Positions 1-6,972 of a stretch of DNA of 41,360 bases are shown here, piece after piece. Position 1 is the first letter of the stretch, and the number at the start of each line of letters is the position of its first letter. A program made the position numbers and the translations under genes. The notes beneath the pieces were generated by a model. It ran no database searches, was not told the DNA's origin, and saw only the letters and a list, made by a program, of their open reading frames with translations. The DNA is from a virus, in the IMG/VR virus record IMGVR_UViG_3300047444_000306, positions 1 to 41,360 of that record; one strand, given 5' to 3'.

Positions 1-964
1 TGCCAGTCGGCAGAGCAGCGGGGGCGGGCGAGTCGGAGCGCGGGCTCATGCGCTGCAACAGTGCCCCCACAGCCTCAGACGGCTTGGCCTCCGGCGCGGC
101 TTCCAGCTCCTTGGCGAAGCGCGCGGCTTCCTCGGGCTTGCTGTCCAGGGAGGCGACGTAGGCGAGACGGGCAGGACCGTGCTGGAACTGAACGGCGCGG
201 AGGAGGGAGCCCAGCGCGGTACGCGACTCCTCGTTATCGTCCATACCCTTGGTGGCCTGATCGAACATGGCGCGCCCCGCCGCCTTAGACGCTGCCGACT
301 TCATGAAGAAATCGGGGTTGCCCTCCGCGTCCGTGAACTGCACAGCGAGGCTGATCTTTGCGGCGGCAATCTCCTTGGCGAGGTCGGACACCTTCATGGA
401 AGCCTTCAGGGCTTCCGTGATGCGCTTCGCCGCGTCGCTGACGATCTTCTCGGCGCCCTCTACCGCCGTGTAGTCCGTGCTTTCGAGCGTAACCAACTCG
501 CTACTCTGCGTGGTGGGCAGCGGGGTAGCCATGGCTTCGCGGACGCCAGCGCGGGCCTTTGCCTTCTCCGCAGCAACGCCCTTGCCCGACAGCGACGAAA
601 TGCGCGCCTCCGTCTCCGCCTCCAGCTCCTTGGCGCCGTCCGCGTTGCCCTCGCTGCGGAGGGTGATGATTCGCTCGGTGTTCGCGGCGATGTCCTCCAG
701 GGCTCGCGCTCCGGCGTCCGTGGTGATGTCGTTACGTGTTGCTGCCATGGGGGTCTCCTCGTTTGGGTCCTCGTGCGCGGCCTTGATTCGCGTCATTGCG
801 GTCTTGCAGACGGTTCGCCCGGCACCAAGGGTGGTCGGTTCGGTCAGCACCTTACCACACCAGCACTTAGAGTCACCAAGACCGCTGTAGATGTGCGCGG
901 TACGCCCTCCGGGGGAGGTGATGCCCAGGTCCGCCGTCGCCATGTAGTTCGCGAAGCCACTCAT
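1..964 (-). CDS. Helical protein with two in-frame starts, candidate regulator (partial, cut by window edge)
   Basis: The reading frame opens at ATG 964 and runs off base 1. It continues at 41233-41070 because the ends are duplicated, giving 375 aa. A second in-frame ATG at 748 has a better ribosome site (GAGGAG, 8 nt upstream) and would give 303 aa. The first 72 residues carry a Cys-x-Cys pair and one more Cys and could bind metal. The rest is Lys/Glu/Ala-rich and mostly helical. A segment around residues 115-170 of the short form (KVSDLAKEIAAAKISLAVQ, then GNPDF) vaguely recalls helix-rich actinophage regulators. The gene is last in the unit headed by the operator at 1298-1314 and is followed by a strong terminator (41008-41040). 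phiC31 makes its repressor as nested in-frame isoforms, so a repressor role is attractive, but I see no diagnostic helix-turn-helix. Confidence 0.8.
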   Translation of the reverse strand, partial: MSGFANYMATADLGITSPGGRTAHIYSGLGDSKCWCGKVLTEPTTLGAGRTVCKTAMTRIKAAHEDPNEETPMAATRNDITTDAGARALEDIAANTERIITLRSEGNADGAKELEAETEARISSLSGKGVAAEKAKARAGVREAMATPLPTTQSSELVTLESTDYTAVEGAEKIVSDAAKRITEALKASMKVSDLAKEIAAAKISLAVQFTDAEGNPDFFMKSAASKAAGRAMFDQATKGMDDNEESRTALGSLLRAVQFQHGPARLAYVASLDSKPEEAARFAKELEAAPEAKPSEAVGALLQRMSPRSDSPAPAALPTG

Positions 965-1000
965 GATGTACCCCTCTGTCGCTGTCTGCTACTCATTGCG

Positions 1001-1055
1001 TGCCCCCGGCGGGATTCGATCCCGCACCCTCTCGGCGTGTCACCGGGGCGGCGGC
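1001..1055 (-). pseudogene. tRNA-like remnant lacking a D arm
   Basis: On the minus strand there is a tRNA 3' half: T stem GCGGG, loop ATCGAAT, CCCGC, then an acceptor strand CGGGGGC and A. Possible 5' acceptor partners (GCCCCGG at 1049-1043 or GCCGCCG at 1055-1049) pair 6 of 7. Only about 17-23 nt lie between acceptor and T stem, so a D arm and a normal anticodon arm do not both fit. It sits 37 nt ahead of ATG 964. It resembles the element at 27312-27378, with a shared CCGAG...GGGTGCGGG stretch. It could be a decayed tRNA or a processed leader element. Confidence 0.4.
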
Positions 1056-1058
1056 CGA

Positions 1059-1220
1059 TCATCCGTGGTTGTGCTCGCAGCATCGGAGGCAGCGCCCCTC
1101 ATACCGGGAGGCGATATCTTCGTCTCGGTCCGCGCCCAGGTCGGTTACGTCACCCCGCTGGCACAGCATGCCGACCGGAAGGTTGTCAGTGTGGCACCTG
1201 ATGCAGTAGGCCGTGTCCAT
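1059..1220 (-). CDS. Small zinc-ribbon-like protein
   Basis: 53 aa from an ATG with a clear GGAGG site 6 nt upstream. It has two Cys-x2-Cys knuckles (residues 6-9 and 45-48) plus an extra Cys, another near the middle, and His near the C-terminus, suggesting one bound zinc. It is the first gene after terminator 1338-1370 and operator 1298-1314, and precedes the two-start protein. Function unknown; nucleic-acid or protein binding would fit. Confidence 0.7.
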   Translation of the reverse strand: MDTAYCIRCHTDNLPVGMLCQRGDVTDLGADRDEDIASRYEGRCLRCCEHNHG

Positions 1221-1297
1221 TGCGTTCCTCCGTCGCTGTTTTCCCTGCCGGAGGCCAACACTGCCATACGCGCGGAGCGCCGCACAACCCCAAACCG

Positions 1298-1314
1298 CAT
1301 ACGAGTCTCGTATG
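1298..1314. promoter_or_regulatory. Operator/stoperator site 1
   Basis: CATACGAGTCTCGTATG, the most perfect copy: 8-bp arms around one central base. It lies between terminator 1338-1370 and the zinc-ribbon gene (start 1220), so it probably controls the unit that includes the two-start protein. Confidence 0.75.
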
Positions 1315-1337
1315 TGCCCGCCGCCGCAACGCAAAAA

Positions 1338-1370
1338 GACCCGCCTCCGGCACTATGCCGAAGACGGGCC
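1338..1370 (-). terminator. Rho-independent terminator
   Basis: On the minus strand a G+C-rich stem with inner CGGCA/TGCCG and outer CCCG/CGGG is followed by GTCTTTTTG. It closes the unit ending at 1382. Confidence 0.8.
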
Positions 1371-1381
1371 GTGCGAAGCAC

Positions 1382-1552
1382 TTAGGTGCTGACCTGCGAA
1401 TACTGCTGCCGGAGCTTGCCGGTGGTGGTGATGCCGTGCAGACCAGACCCCGTGTAGGTGAATCTGACCCGCCACAACAGCTTGCCGTCGACCACAATGC
1501 GAAGCTCCGGGGCGTTCCTGCGCGCCCAAACGCTGCCGGGTGTGACCTTCAC
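1382..1552 (-). CDS. Small basic beta-strand-rich protein
   Basis: 56 aa from GTG 1552, chosen because AGGGGG lies 7 nt upstream. An ATG at 1588 in frame has no such site and would overlap the dNMP kinase stop. It opens VTPGSVW and continues as alternating hydrophobic/charged residues typical of a small SH3-like or beta-barrel fold. It follows dNMP kinase by 40 nt and ends just before a terminator. Function not recognised. Confidence 0.6.
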   Translation of the reverse strand: MKVTPGSVWARRNAPELRIVVDGKLLWRVRFTYTGSGLHGITTTGKLRQQYSQVST

Positions 1553-1592
1553 TGCGTACCCCCTCCAAAATCGGACAAGAGGGGGCATCCTA

Positions 1593-2168
1593 TCACGTGG
1601 TCAGCGCGTCAGCGCGTTGCGCCAGTTCTGCGAGGCTCCCGCCGTTGTAGATCAGCACGTCGGGTGTTTCGCCGTCCAGTGCCGTTTCGCTGTCATGCTT
1701 CGCGGCTTCGCGCTCAGCGGGTGTGAGGTTCGCGGCGATCACCGGGCGGACGATTCGGACGATCCGGAAGCCGATGGCGCGCAGTGTGGCGACTTCGTTC
1801 GGGTACCGCACATCGGTAACCACTACAGGGTCCGGGCGTACCTCGCTGATCTTGTTGACAGCGATACGAACCCAAAAGTACGGGTCCACCTCGCGGACAC
1901 CCTGCCCAATCTCCTGAAGGGTGCGGCGAACCTCGGGGAACTCGTCCTTCGCGCGCTCCCACCCGTAGATTTCGACGCACCTCGCCAGCCGAAGCGCGAA
2001 CTCATCCCCTCCGCTGAACCGGGTAGACACTATCGGATTGATCCGTAGCGCGTGCTCCTTCAGCGGGTCGGCGAACGCCACGCGGGCATAGCCGTGCGCC
2101 TCGCAGAGCCTTGCCGCCACCGTGTCCTTACCGCTGCGAGCCTTACCCATAAGGGCGATATTCGTCAT
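1593..2168 (-). CDS. Deoxynucleoside monophosphate kinase
   Basis: 191 aa. A P-loop (GKARSGKDT, residues 8-16) and a DVRYPNE motif identify the phage dNMP kinase family, which phosphorylates dNMPs to dNDPs to feed DNA synthesis; phiC31 carries one. The start MTNIALMG has GGGAGAG 8 nt upstream; a longer frame to 2219 would run through the promoter region. It lies after the lysis genes but has its own early-type promoter box (2213-2228). It is therefore probably expressed early despite sitting among late genes. An inverted repeat (2178-2187/2204-2213) spans the leader and includes part of the ribosome site. Confidence 0.9.
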   Translation of the reverse strand: MTNIALMGKARSGKDTVAARLCEAHGYARVAFADPLKEHALRINPIVSTRFSGGDEFALRLARCVEIYGWERAKDEFPEVRRTLQEIGQGVREVDPYFWVRIAVNKISEVRPDPVVVTDVRYPNEVATLRAIGFRIVRIVRPVIAANLTPAEREAAKHDSETALDGETPDVLIYNGGSLAELAQRADALTT

Positions 2169-2177
2169 GAGGGTTCT

Positions 2178-2213
2178 CTCCCGGAGTCGTGAGGGTTGTC
2201 TCAACTCCGGGAG
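2178..2213. repeat. Inverted repeat across the dNMP kinase promoter/leader
   Basis: CTCCCGGAGT and ACTCCGGGAG form a perfect 10-bp inverted repeat with a 16-nt spacer. One arm touches the end of the early box and the other overlaps the SD. If the transcript starts upstream of 2213 it would hide the ribosome site; if downstream, it would act as a DNA operator. Confidence 0.6.
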
Positions 2214-2228
2214 GGACAAACGACTGCC
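2213..2228 (-). promoter_or_regulatory. Early promoter box 1
   Basis: GGCAGTCGTTTGTCCC on the minus strand, followed about 7 nt on by AGTTGA. It lies 45 nt upstream of dNMP kinase. One of seven copies. Confidence 0.65.
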
Positions 2229-2229
2229 A

Positions 2230-2514
2230 CTACGGCGTCACGTACAGCGGAGCCTCCGCCTGCGGCGCGGGGTCAGCCACCTGCGCTACGGCCATGCTCG
2301 CAACGTGCTCGACCTCCGCGACAACCGGCGCCGGGACGTGCTTGGCGAGGTACCCGCAGACGAAGGTGACAGCAGCAGTGACGCCAGCACCGACCAGCGC
2401 GAGGACATCCCCCGGCACCTGACCGTGGAAAGCGTGGCGGGCGACAATGTCGGATACGAGAGTGGCGGATGCAGCGCCAACGGATGCGGCGCTGACCTTG
2501 CCGGAAATGGCCAT
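2230..2514 (-). CDS. Holin-like membrane protein
   Basis: 94 aa from ATG 2514, with the GAGG site overlapping the stop of the upstream gene. A hydrophobic segment around residues 39-58 (LALVGAGVTAAVTFVCGYLA) would span the membrane; the C-terminus is Ala/Pro/Glu-rich. It is last in an endolysin, small coiled-coil membrane protein, this-protein cassette. That supports a holin or accessory lysis role. Assigned by position and topology, not by a named family. Confidence 0.7.
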   Translation of the reverse strand: MAISGKVSAASVGAASATLVSDIVARHAFHGQVPGDVLALVGAGVTAAVTFVCGYLAKHVPAPVVAEVEHVASMAVAQVADPAPQAEAPLYVTP

Positions 2515-2525
2515 GGTGGAATTCC

Positions 2526-2753
2526 TCACTTGCTGTAGAACGTGGCGACAGTGGAGCCGACAGCGAGAAGGCTTGCTATCGGCAGGGCGTACTTCCAGCG
2601 CTCAATGGCGCGAATGCGGGCTTCGTGATCGTCCGTGCGCTCCTTCTCGTCCGCCACGGTGCGCGTTACCGACTGGATATCGGCGCGGGAGGCGACCACT
2701 TCGTCATAGATCTCACGCAGTCCGATGGTGATTCCCGGCTCTTCGTCTGCCAT
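2526..2753 (-). CDS. XhlA-like lysis-associated membrane protein
   Basis: 75 aa. Residues 10-52 are a charged heptad-like helix and residues 54-70 (ALPIASLLAVGSTVATF) are one membrane segment near the C-terminus. This is the arrangement of hemolysin XhlA-type phage proteins, which assist holins. ATG 2753 overlaps the endolysin stop by one base (TGATG), implying coupled translation. Its stop region supplies the ribosome site of the next gene. Confidence 0.75.
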   Translation of the reverse strand: MADEEPGITIGLREIYDEVVASRADIQSVTRTVADEKERTDDHEARIRAIERWKYALPIASLLAVGSTVATFYSK

Positions 2754-3571
2754 CAGGAAGCCATCCGAGCCGCGAGCAGCGCCACGACCCGCTGAGCGAT
2801 GGCCTCCGCCTGCGCGTCAGTGAGCACGACGGTACCGGCAGACTTCTCCGCTGCGGTCTTCGCGTACGCCTCAGCGTTGATCAGTGACTGGTGCATGTCG
2901 TGCTGATCGGTGCCGTGCGAGTATTCCCAGACGCGAAGCGCGATAGCGTCGATTTCAGCAGAGGTAAGAGCCACGTCAGTAACCTTCGGAGGAGTAGGGG
3001 TAGGGGCGGGCGCGGAACTTCCAGCGGCCCAAGCGCGGAGCGCAGCGACGGACGGGAAATTGGCAACGTTGTGGTCCATGCCGCCCGTCTCGCTGTACTG
3101 GTGGAAAACCCACGGGTGAGTGATTCCGGGCTTACCCGCAGGGCTGTCCGGGTCGGCGATCCAGAGGCCATCGCCCGCATAGCTCTCGGTGTCGCGGCTC
3201 CGCCAAAACGACTTGTTGCAGTACAGGACCACCTTGTGGGACGGTGCCTTGGCCTTTACGCGCCGCATCCATTCGTCTCGGTCAGCCTGCGTGGTGCTGC
3301 CTTCCTCCCAGTCATAGGCGATGATGTCGCCGGGCTTGAGGTCAGCGTGGGCGAGGAAGTAGTCCGCCTGCGCGGCTCCGTTACCGTGATGCCCGAAGTG
3401 GTAGTGCCCGAGCACCAGCCCAGCAGCGCGCCCGTGGGCTATCTGTCCGGCGTAGTGTGGGTTCACGTAGGACGTGCTCTCGGTCGCCTTGGCGAAGACG
3501 AACGCGAGGCCCGCTGTGCTGTACGTGGTGGACTGGTACGACGCTACGTCGATACCTGCGGGGAAGCTCAT
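2753..3571 (-). CDS. Endolysin, GH25 muramidase
   Basis: 272 aa. Residues 1-190 are a glycoside hydrolase family 25 domain: GIDVASYQ at the N-terminus, FAKATES, and YDWEE with acidic residues D87 and E89 at the expected catalytic position. GH25 enzymes cut the MurNAc-GlcNAc bond of peptidoglycan. A Pro/Ala/Thr linker (about 193-205) leads to a C-terminal helical domain that probably binds the cell wall. There is no signal peptide, so release needs the holin-like neighbours downstream. ATG 3571 follows the tail protein by 20 nt. Confidence 0.93.
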   Translation of the reverse strand: MSFPAGIDVASYQSTTYSTAGLAFVFAKATESTSYVNPHYAGQIAHGRAAGLVLGHYHFGHHGNGAAQADYFLAHADLKPGDIIAYDWEEGSTTQADRDEWMRRVKAKAPSHKVVLYCNKSFWRSRDTESYAGDGLWIADPDSPAGKPGITHPWVFHQYSETGGMDHNVANFPSVAALRAWAAGSSAPAPTPTPPKVTDVALTSAEIDAIALRVWEYSHGTDQHDMHQSLINAEAYAKTAAEKSAGTVVLTDAQAEAIAQRVVALLAARMAS

Positions 3572-3591
3572 TCGGTAGATCCCTTCTTGGC

Positions 3592-4128
3592 TTAGGTCGA
3601 AACCCAGCGGGCATTAAGGTTGGTCGCGCAGTCGCCGGTAACGATGGTGTTCAGCGCCGCACCACTGTTCTGGTAGCCCCACAGCGACACATAGTCGCCA
3701 ACGGCGAGGCGCACATAGCTGGTAAACGCGTTTACCGTAGATGCGTTGGCGGTCGCCGGGTTAATGGTGTTCTCACTGCCGGGGACGCTAGTCGCGCCGT
3801 TAACCAGGAACTTGGCCCCACGAATTCCGGTGCCGCCCGACGTGAACGACACCGCGCCGTTCACCTCATAGACCCCTGCCACCTGCGCGGTATACCGCTG
3901 GGAGTTTGTAGTGGTGCTGTGCCCGCCGTCCGTGTCGATGATCTCGGTGTCCAGCAGCATATTTACGAAGGTGTTGTTTGCTACCGACTGGACACCCGCG
4001 TGATACGCCACGAAGAGCGGCGGGCTAAGCACGAAGTTACCCAGCGCCTGAACGTTGGCGTTCCAGAATGCTGCCGTCTCGAAATTTCCGGGGGCAGCCG
4101 TGCCCATGGTGGGCGCAACACGGGTCAA
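3592..4128 (-). CDS. C1q/TNF-like tail protein, possible receptor binder
   Basis: 178 aa. Residues about 55-178 have the pattern of a C1q-like jelly-roll (RYTAQVAGVYEVNG, then YVRLAVGDYVSLWGYQNSG), a fold common in actinophage tail fibres. The start is TTG 4128, chosen because AAGGAG lies 7 nt upstream, just after the previous stop; the first in-frame ATG has no such site. It lies between the tail-tip protein and endolysin, where adhesion proteins are usual. Confidence 0.8.
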   Translation of the reverse strand: MTRVAPTMGTAAPGNFETAAFWNANVQALGNFVLSPPLFVAYHAGVQSVANNTFVNMLLDTEIIDTDGGHSTTTNSQRYTAQVAGVYEVNGAVSFTSGGTGIRGAKFLVNGATSVPGSENTINPATANASTVNAFTSYVRLAVGDYVSLWGYQNSGAALNTIVTGDCATNLNARWVST

Positions 4129-4137
4129 GATGGCTCC

Positions 4138-6933
4138 TTAGTACGCGAACGCGTGGCTGTCGAACTTGCTCACGCTGTCCCAAGTGGTCACGTCAGTCAC
4201 GCCAGCGGGCAGAGCCTCACAGATGGTCGCGCCGGTCGTGTGGCTATGAGCCGTCCCCGCTGTCAGCGTGATAGTGCCGGTGGCCCACGGGCTTCCGCTG
4301 CTGCTGACGCCCTGTACCGTGACGTTCTCCTTGGACGTCGTCCCCGTAGGGCTGATTGTCAGCACGGTGCCCGGGGCAAGCTGCGCGGCGAGGGGGTTGA
4401 GGTTGTCCTGCGGCGCGTTGACCGTCAGCGTGGTGGCGCCGGAGCTGCACGACTGCATGGTGGTGTGCCACGCGGCAAACACCCCGTACGGCGTGAGGTC
4501 AACCGGGCTGCACTGAAGAGTGACGAAAGCCTTGTTGCTGCCGTCCATATCCCACGTGATTTGCTCCACAAACGCGTCTACCGTGATTGCGGGACGCCCG
4601 AGCGGACGCCGGATGATGCGAATCCGCATGCCAAGTTCCAGCGAGAGGCACACGGGCCACAGCGCCGGATAAGCGGCGGGGTTGAGCTTCAGCATGCTGA
4701 CGCGCGTCGCCGGATTCTTGTAGCGGCTGACGAGATAGCTCGCGGCATCCTGGCACTCGAAAGCGTTTGAGCTGTTTACCGTCCTGGTCAGCGTGCGCGG
4801 GAAGTATGCATTCTGCGAGGTCGTATCCTGTGCTGTGAATACCTGGCCCGTGGTCGCCTGCGTTACCTCAGCGATGTTGCCAAGGTGCGTAGGGTCATAG
4901 TCCAAATCCACTTCCTCAAACGGGAATTCTCCGCCCGCTGTGTCCCCACCGAACGTGTAGACAGGCGCAACCGTGTTATAGCGGTAGCTTCGCGCACGGA
5001 ACACGATCTTCCCTGACGCATCCACGAAGTGCTCCCCGCCCTCCGTATCCACCACGTCTTGCAGGGCGCTCAGGGCGTCTTGCCCATCAAGCTGCGCAGG
5101 CCCCATGCTGCGCGTCATGCCCGTGGCGATGCTGGTTCGGCTTGTGTACCCGGCGTACTTGAGGATGCGACCATAGCGAACATCCGTAGCGTCGCCCGAA
5201 AAACTGTTCTTCCACGCGTTGTAAAGGGTGTTGCTCTGCGTGACGCTGAGCGCTGTCGGGAACTCAGCACAGAACGACATGTCCCCCTGATAGTTGAACG
5301 CAGACCCGTTACCTACGGTGGGGTCAATCCATCCGCCAACAGCGTCGGATACCAACCCCGTAGGCTCATCCGCCGCAGACAGGCCCGTGTATGTGCCGCC
5401 CTGTCCGTCGACTTGTAGCGTCAGCGTTAGATTCGCGTGAGAGTAGGCTGCAAGTACAAAATGCCAATTCCCGTCAACCACGTCGGTAATCACACCGGCC
5501 GCGTAGGTGATCCGCGTTCCGCCCGGACCACTAACAATCATGAAAAGGCCCTGCGTGGGGTCAATTATCCAAAACAGCGAAGAGCCGCCGCCCTTTTTCT
5601 TGTCCAGGGAGGACCACAGCGTGGCCGAAGTCGTTGGCGTAGGCCCCGTGTAGCGAAACGCGAAGATGCGCGACCAGTCACCCGACGGGTTCGCCGGTCC
5701 CGTGATGCCAGCGGTGGAGAGGTCAATATATGTGGCAGGGCCGGGAAGGTTGGTGCCCGGATCGCTATTGGCGAACGTCGCCACCGTGCCGGAATCGCCC
5801 GTGTACCCGCTGCCGTGGTCCGTGCCAAATACCAGCGAGCCGGGACCGAACTTGGAAACGTTGACGCTGGCCGGACCGTAATTGCCCGTCGCGTCCGTGG
5901 CCTGTTGCGAGCCGGAAGGATCGTCCAGCTTGTACAGGAAGCGCGGATTCAGAAGGTTGATTTCCTCCGCGAGCGGGTCATTAAGCTTCCGCTGTGCGAG
6001 CAGCGCGAACGCGTCAACCGCAGTGGGCTGCACCACGCTGTACGACTGGTCAAGCTCCCAAGACTGGGGCCAGCGCTCCACAAAACCGGCGTAGATCGGG
6101 TACCACGTGCCGGGGGTCTGGTATGCGGTCTTCGCATCTTTCTCCCACTGCCACCCGTCCGTCTGGATAGTGCAATTCGCCGCAGCAGTCGTTGTGTTGA
6201 TCAGGCCCGTGATCGCGTTCGCGCTGTTTGCCGGAGCCGTTCCGGAAATCGTCAACTCAGTCCAGCCGGTTGCAGTACTGGACCCGGTCAGCGTCACCGG
6301 AGTGGACAGCGCAGGGCCGATACTCGCGCCGGTCGCGTCACGCCACGAAATGGCCAAATTCACCTGAAGCGTGGTTGCGTCCGTGATATTGCGAACCTGA
6401 ATGGTGAAAACGTAGAGCTGACCCGCCTTGATTGCAGGCTGCTGCGTTTCCAGAATGTAGCTGTTAGCGGCCTGCGAGGTCAGTACCGCGCACTGCCACA
6501 CATTCGTCCCGACGTACGCCGATGCGCTCGCTGCAACGGTGGGCGCGGGACCGAACATATCGGGACCGTTGACGCTCTGATCCACAGCGCCGAGCGGAAC
6601 GCCCGTAGTCTCAGCAATAGCGGGCGAGAGCAGGTTGCGCGTCGCCGGGTACTGCGCGCGGAGACGGTACGGCTGATACGGCGCGATGTGGCCAGCGAAG
6701 GGACCGGCCGTGTTGGTGGGGTCCAGTACCCCATCATTGTTGCCGAGTACCACATTCAGCGTACCGGACTGTACCTGGTCAAGCTCGTACTGTCGCCCGC
6801 GCTGAGCAGACACGGCGCCCTGAGTGCGGCCCGTCACGTCCACAAAGCCGTCTAGCGGCGCGGAGCCGCCCGAAGCGCCCCACTTGGCGCCCCACCCGTG
6901 CTCAATGGTCGGATAGCCCGAAGTCAGGGTCAC
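4138..6933 (-). CDS. Large minor tail protein with embedded LamG-like domain
   Basis: 931 aa, GTG start with GAGAGGAG upstream. The N-terminal 95 residues (WGASGGSAPLDGFVDVTGR...LNVVLGNNDGVLDP) and a later YPIYAGFVERWPQSWE segment look like a distal tail (Dit-like) fold. A carbohydrate-binding-type beta-sandwich (about 115-280) is inserted between them. A LamG/concanavalin-like domain (about 340-560) follows, then a Tal-like region (about 600-830). Such proteins link the tail tube to the adhesin and contact the cell surface. Operator site 2 lies in the 39-nt gap upstream. Confidence 0.85.
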   Translation of the reverse strand: MTLTSGYPTIEHGWGAKWGASGGSAPLDGFVDVTGRTQGAVSAQRGRQYELDQVQSGTLNVVLGNNDGVLDPTNTAGPFAGHIAPYQPYRLRAQYPATRNLLSPAIAETTGVPLGAVDQSVNGPDMFGPAPTVAASASAYVGTNVWQCAVLTSQAANSYILETQQPAIKAGQLYVFTIQVRNITDATTLQVNLAISWRDATGASIGPALSTPVTLTGSSTATGWTELTISGTAPANSANAITGLINTTTAAANCTIQTDGWQWEKDAKTAYQTPGTWYPIYAGFVERWPQSWELDQSYSVVQPTAVDAFALLAQRKLNDPLAEEINLLNPRFLYKLDDPSGSQQATDATGNYGPASVNVSKFGPGSLVFGTDHGSGYTGDSGTVATFANSDPGTNLPGPATYIDLSTAGITGPANPSGDWSRIFAFRYTGPTPTTSATLWSSLDKKKGGGSSLFWIIDPTQGLFMIVSGPGGTRITYAAGVITDVVDGNWHFVLAAYSHANLTLTLQVDGQGGTYTGLSAADEPTGLVSDAVGGWIDPTVGNGSAFNYQGDMSFCAEFPTALSVTQSNTLYNAWKNSFSGDATDVRYGRILKYAGYTSRTSIATGMTRSMGPAQLDGQDALSALQDVVDTEGGEHFVDASGKIVFRARSYRYNTVAPVYTFGGDTAGGEFPFEEVDLDYDPTHLGNIAEVTQATTGQVFTAQDTTSQNAYFPRTLTRTVNSSNAFECQDAASYLVSRYKNPATRVSMLKLNPAAYPALWPVCLSLELGMRIRIIRRPLGRPAITVDAFVEQITWDMDGSNKAFVTLQCSPVDLTPYGVFAAWHTTMQSCSSGATTLTVNAPQDNLNPLAAQLAPGTVLTISPTGTTSKENVTVQGVSSSGSPWATGTITLTAGTAHSHTTGATICEALPAGVTDVTTWDSVSKFDSHAFAY

Positions 6934-6952
6934 CGTGTGCTCCTCTCGACCA

Positions 6953-6969
6953 CATACGAGACTTGTATG
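6953..6969. promoter_or_regulatory. Operator/stoperator site 2
   Basis: CATACGAGACTTGTATG between the tape measure stop (6973) and the tail protein start (6933). It sits in the middle of the late operon, with no obvious promoter next to it, so a stoperator role (blocking elongation in a lysogen) fits better than promoter control. Confidence 0.7.
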
Positions 6970-6972
6970 CGG

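Noticed and set aside
179-1201. Long plus-strand open frame of 340 codons (and many similar plus-strand frames elsewhere)
   Set aside because: It is antisense to convincing minus-strand genes, has Arg/Gly/Leu-rich shadow composition and no ribosome site. All long plus-strand frames behave this way in high-G+C DNA.
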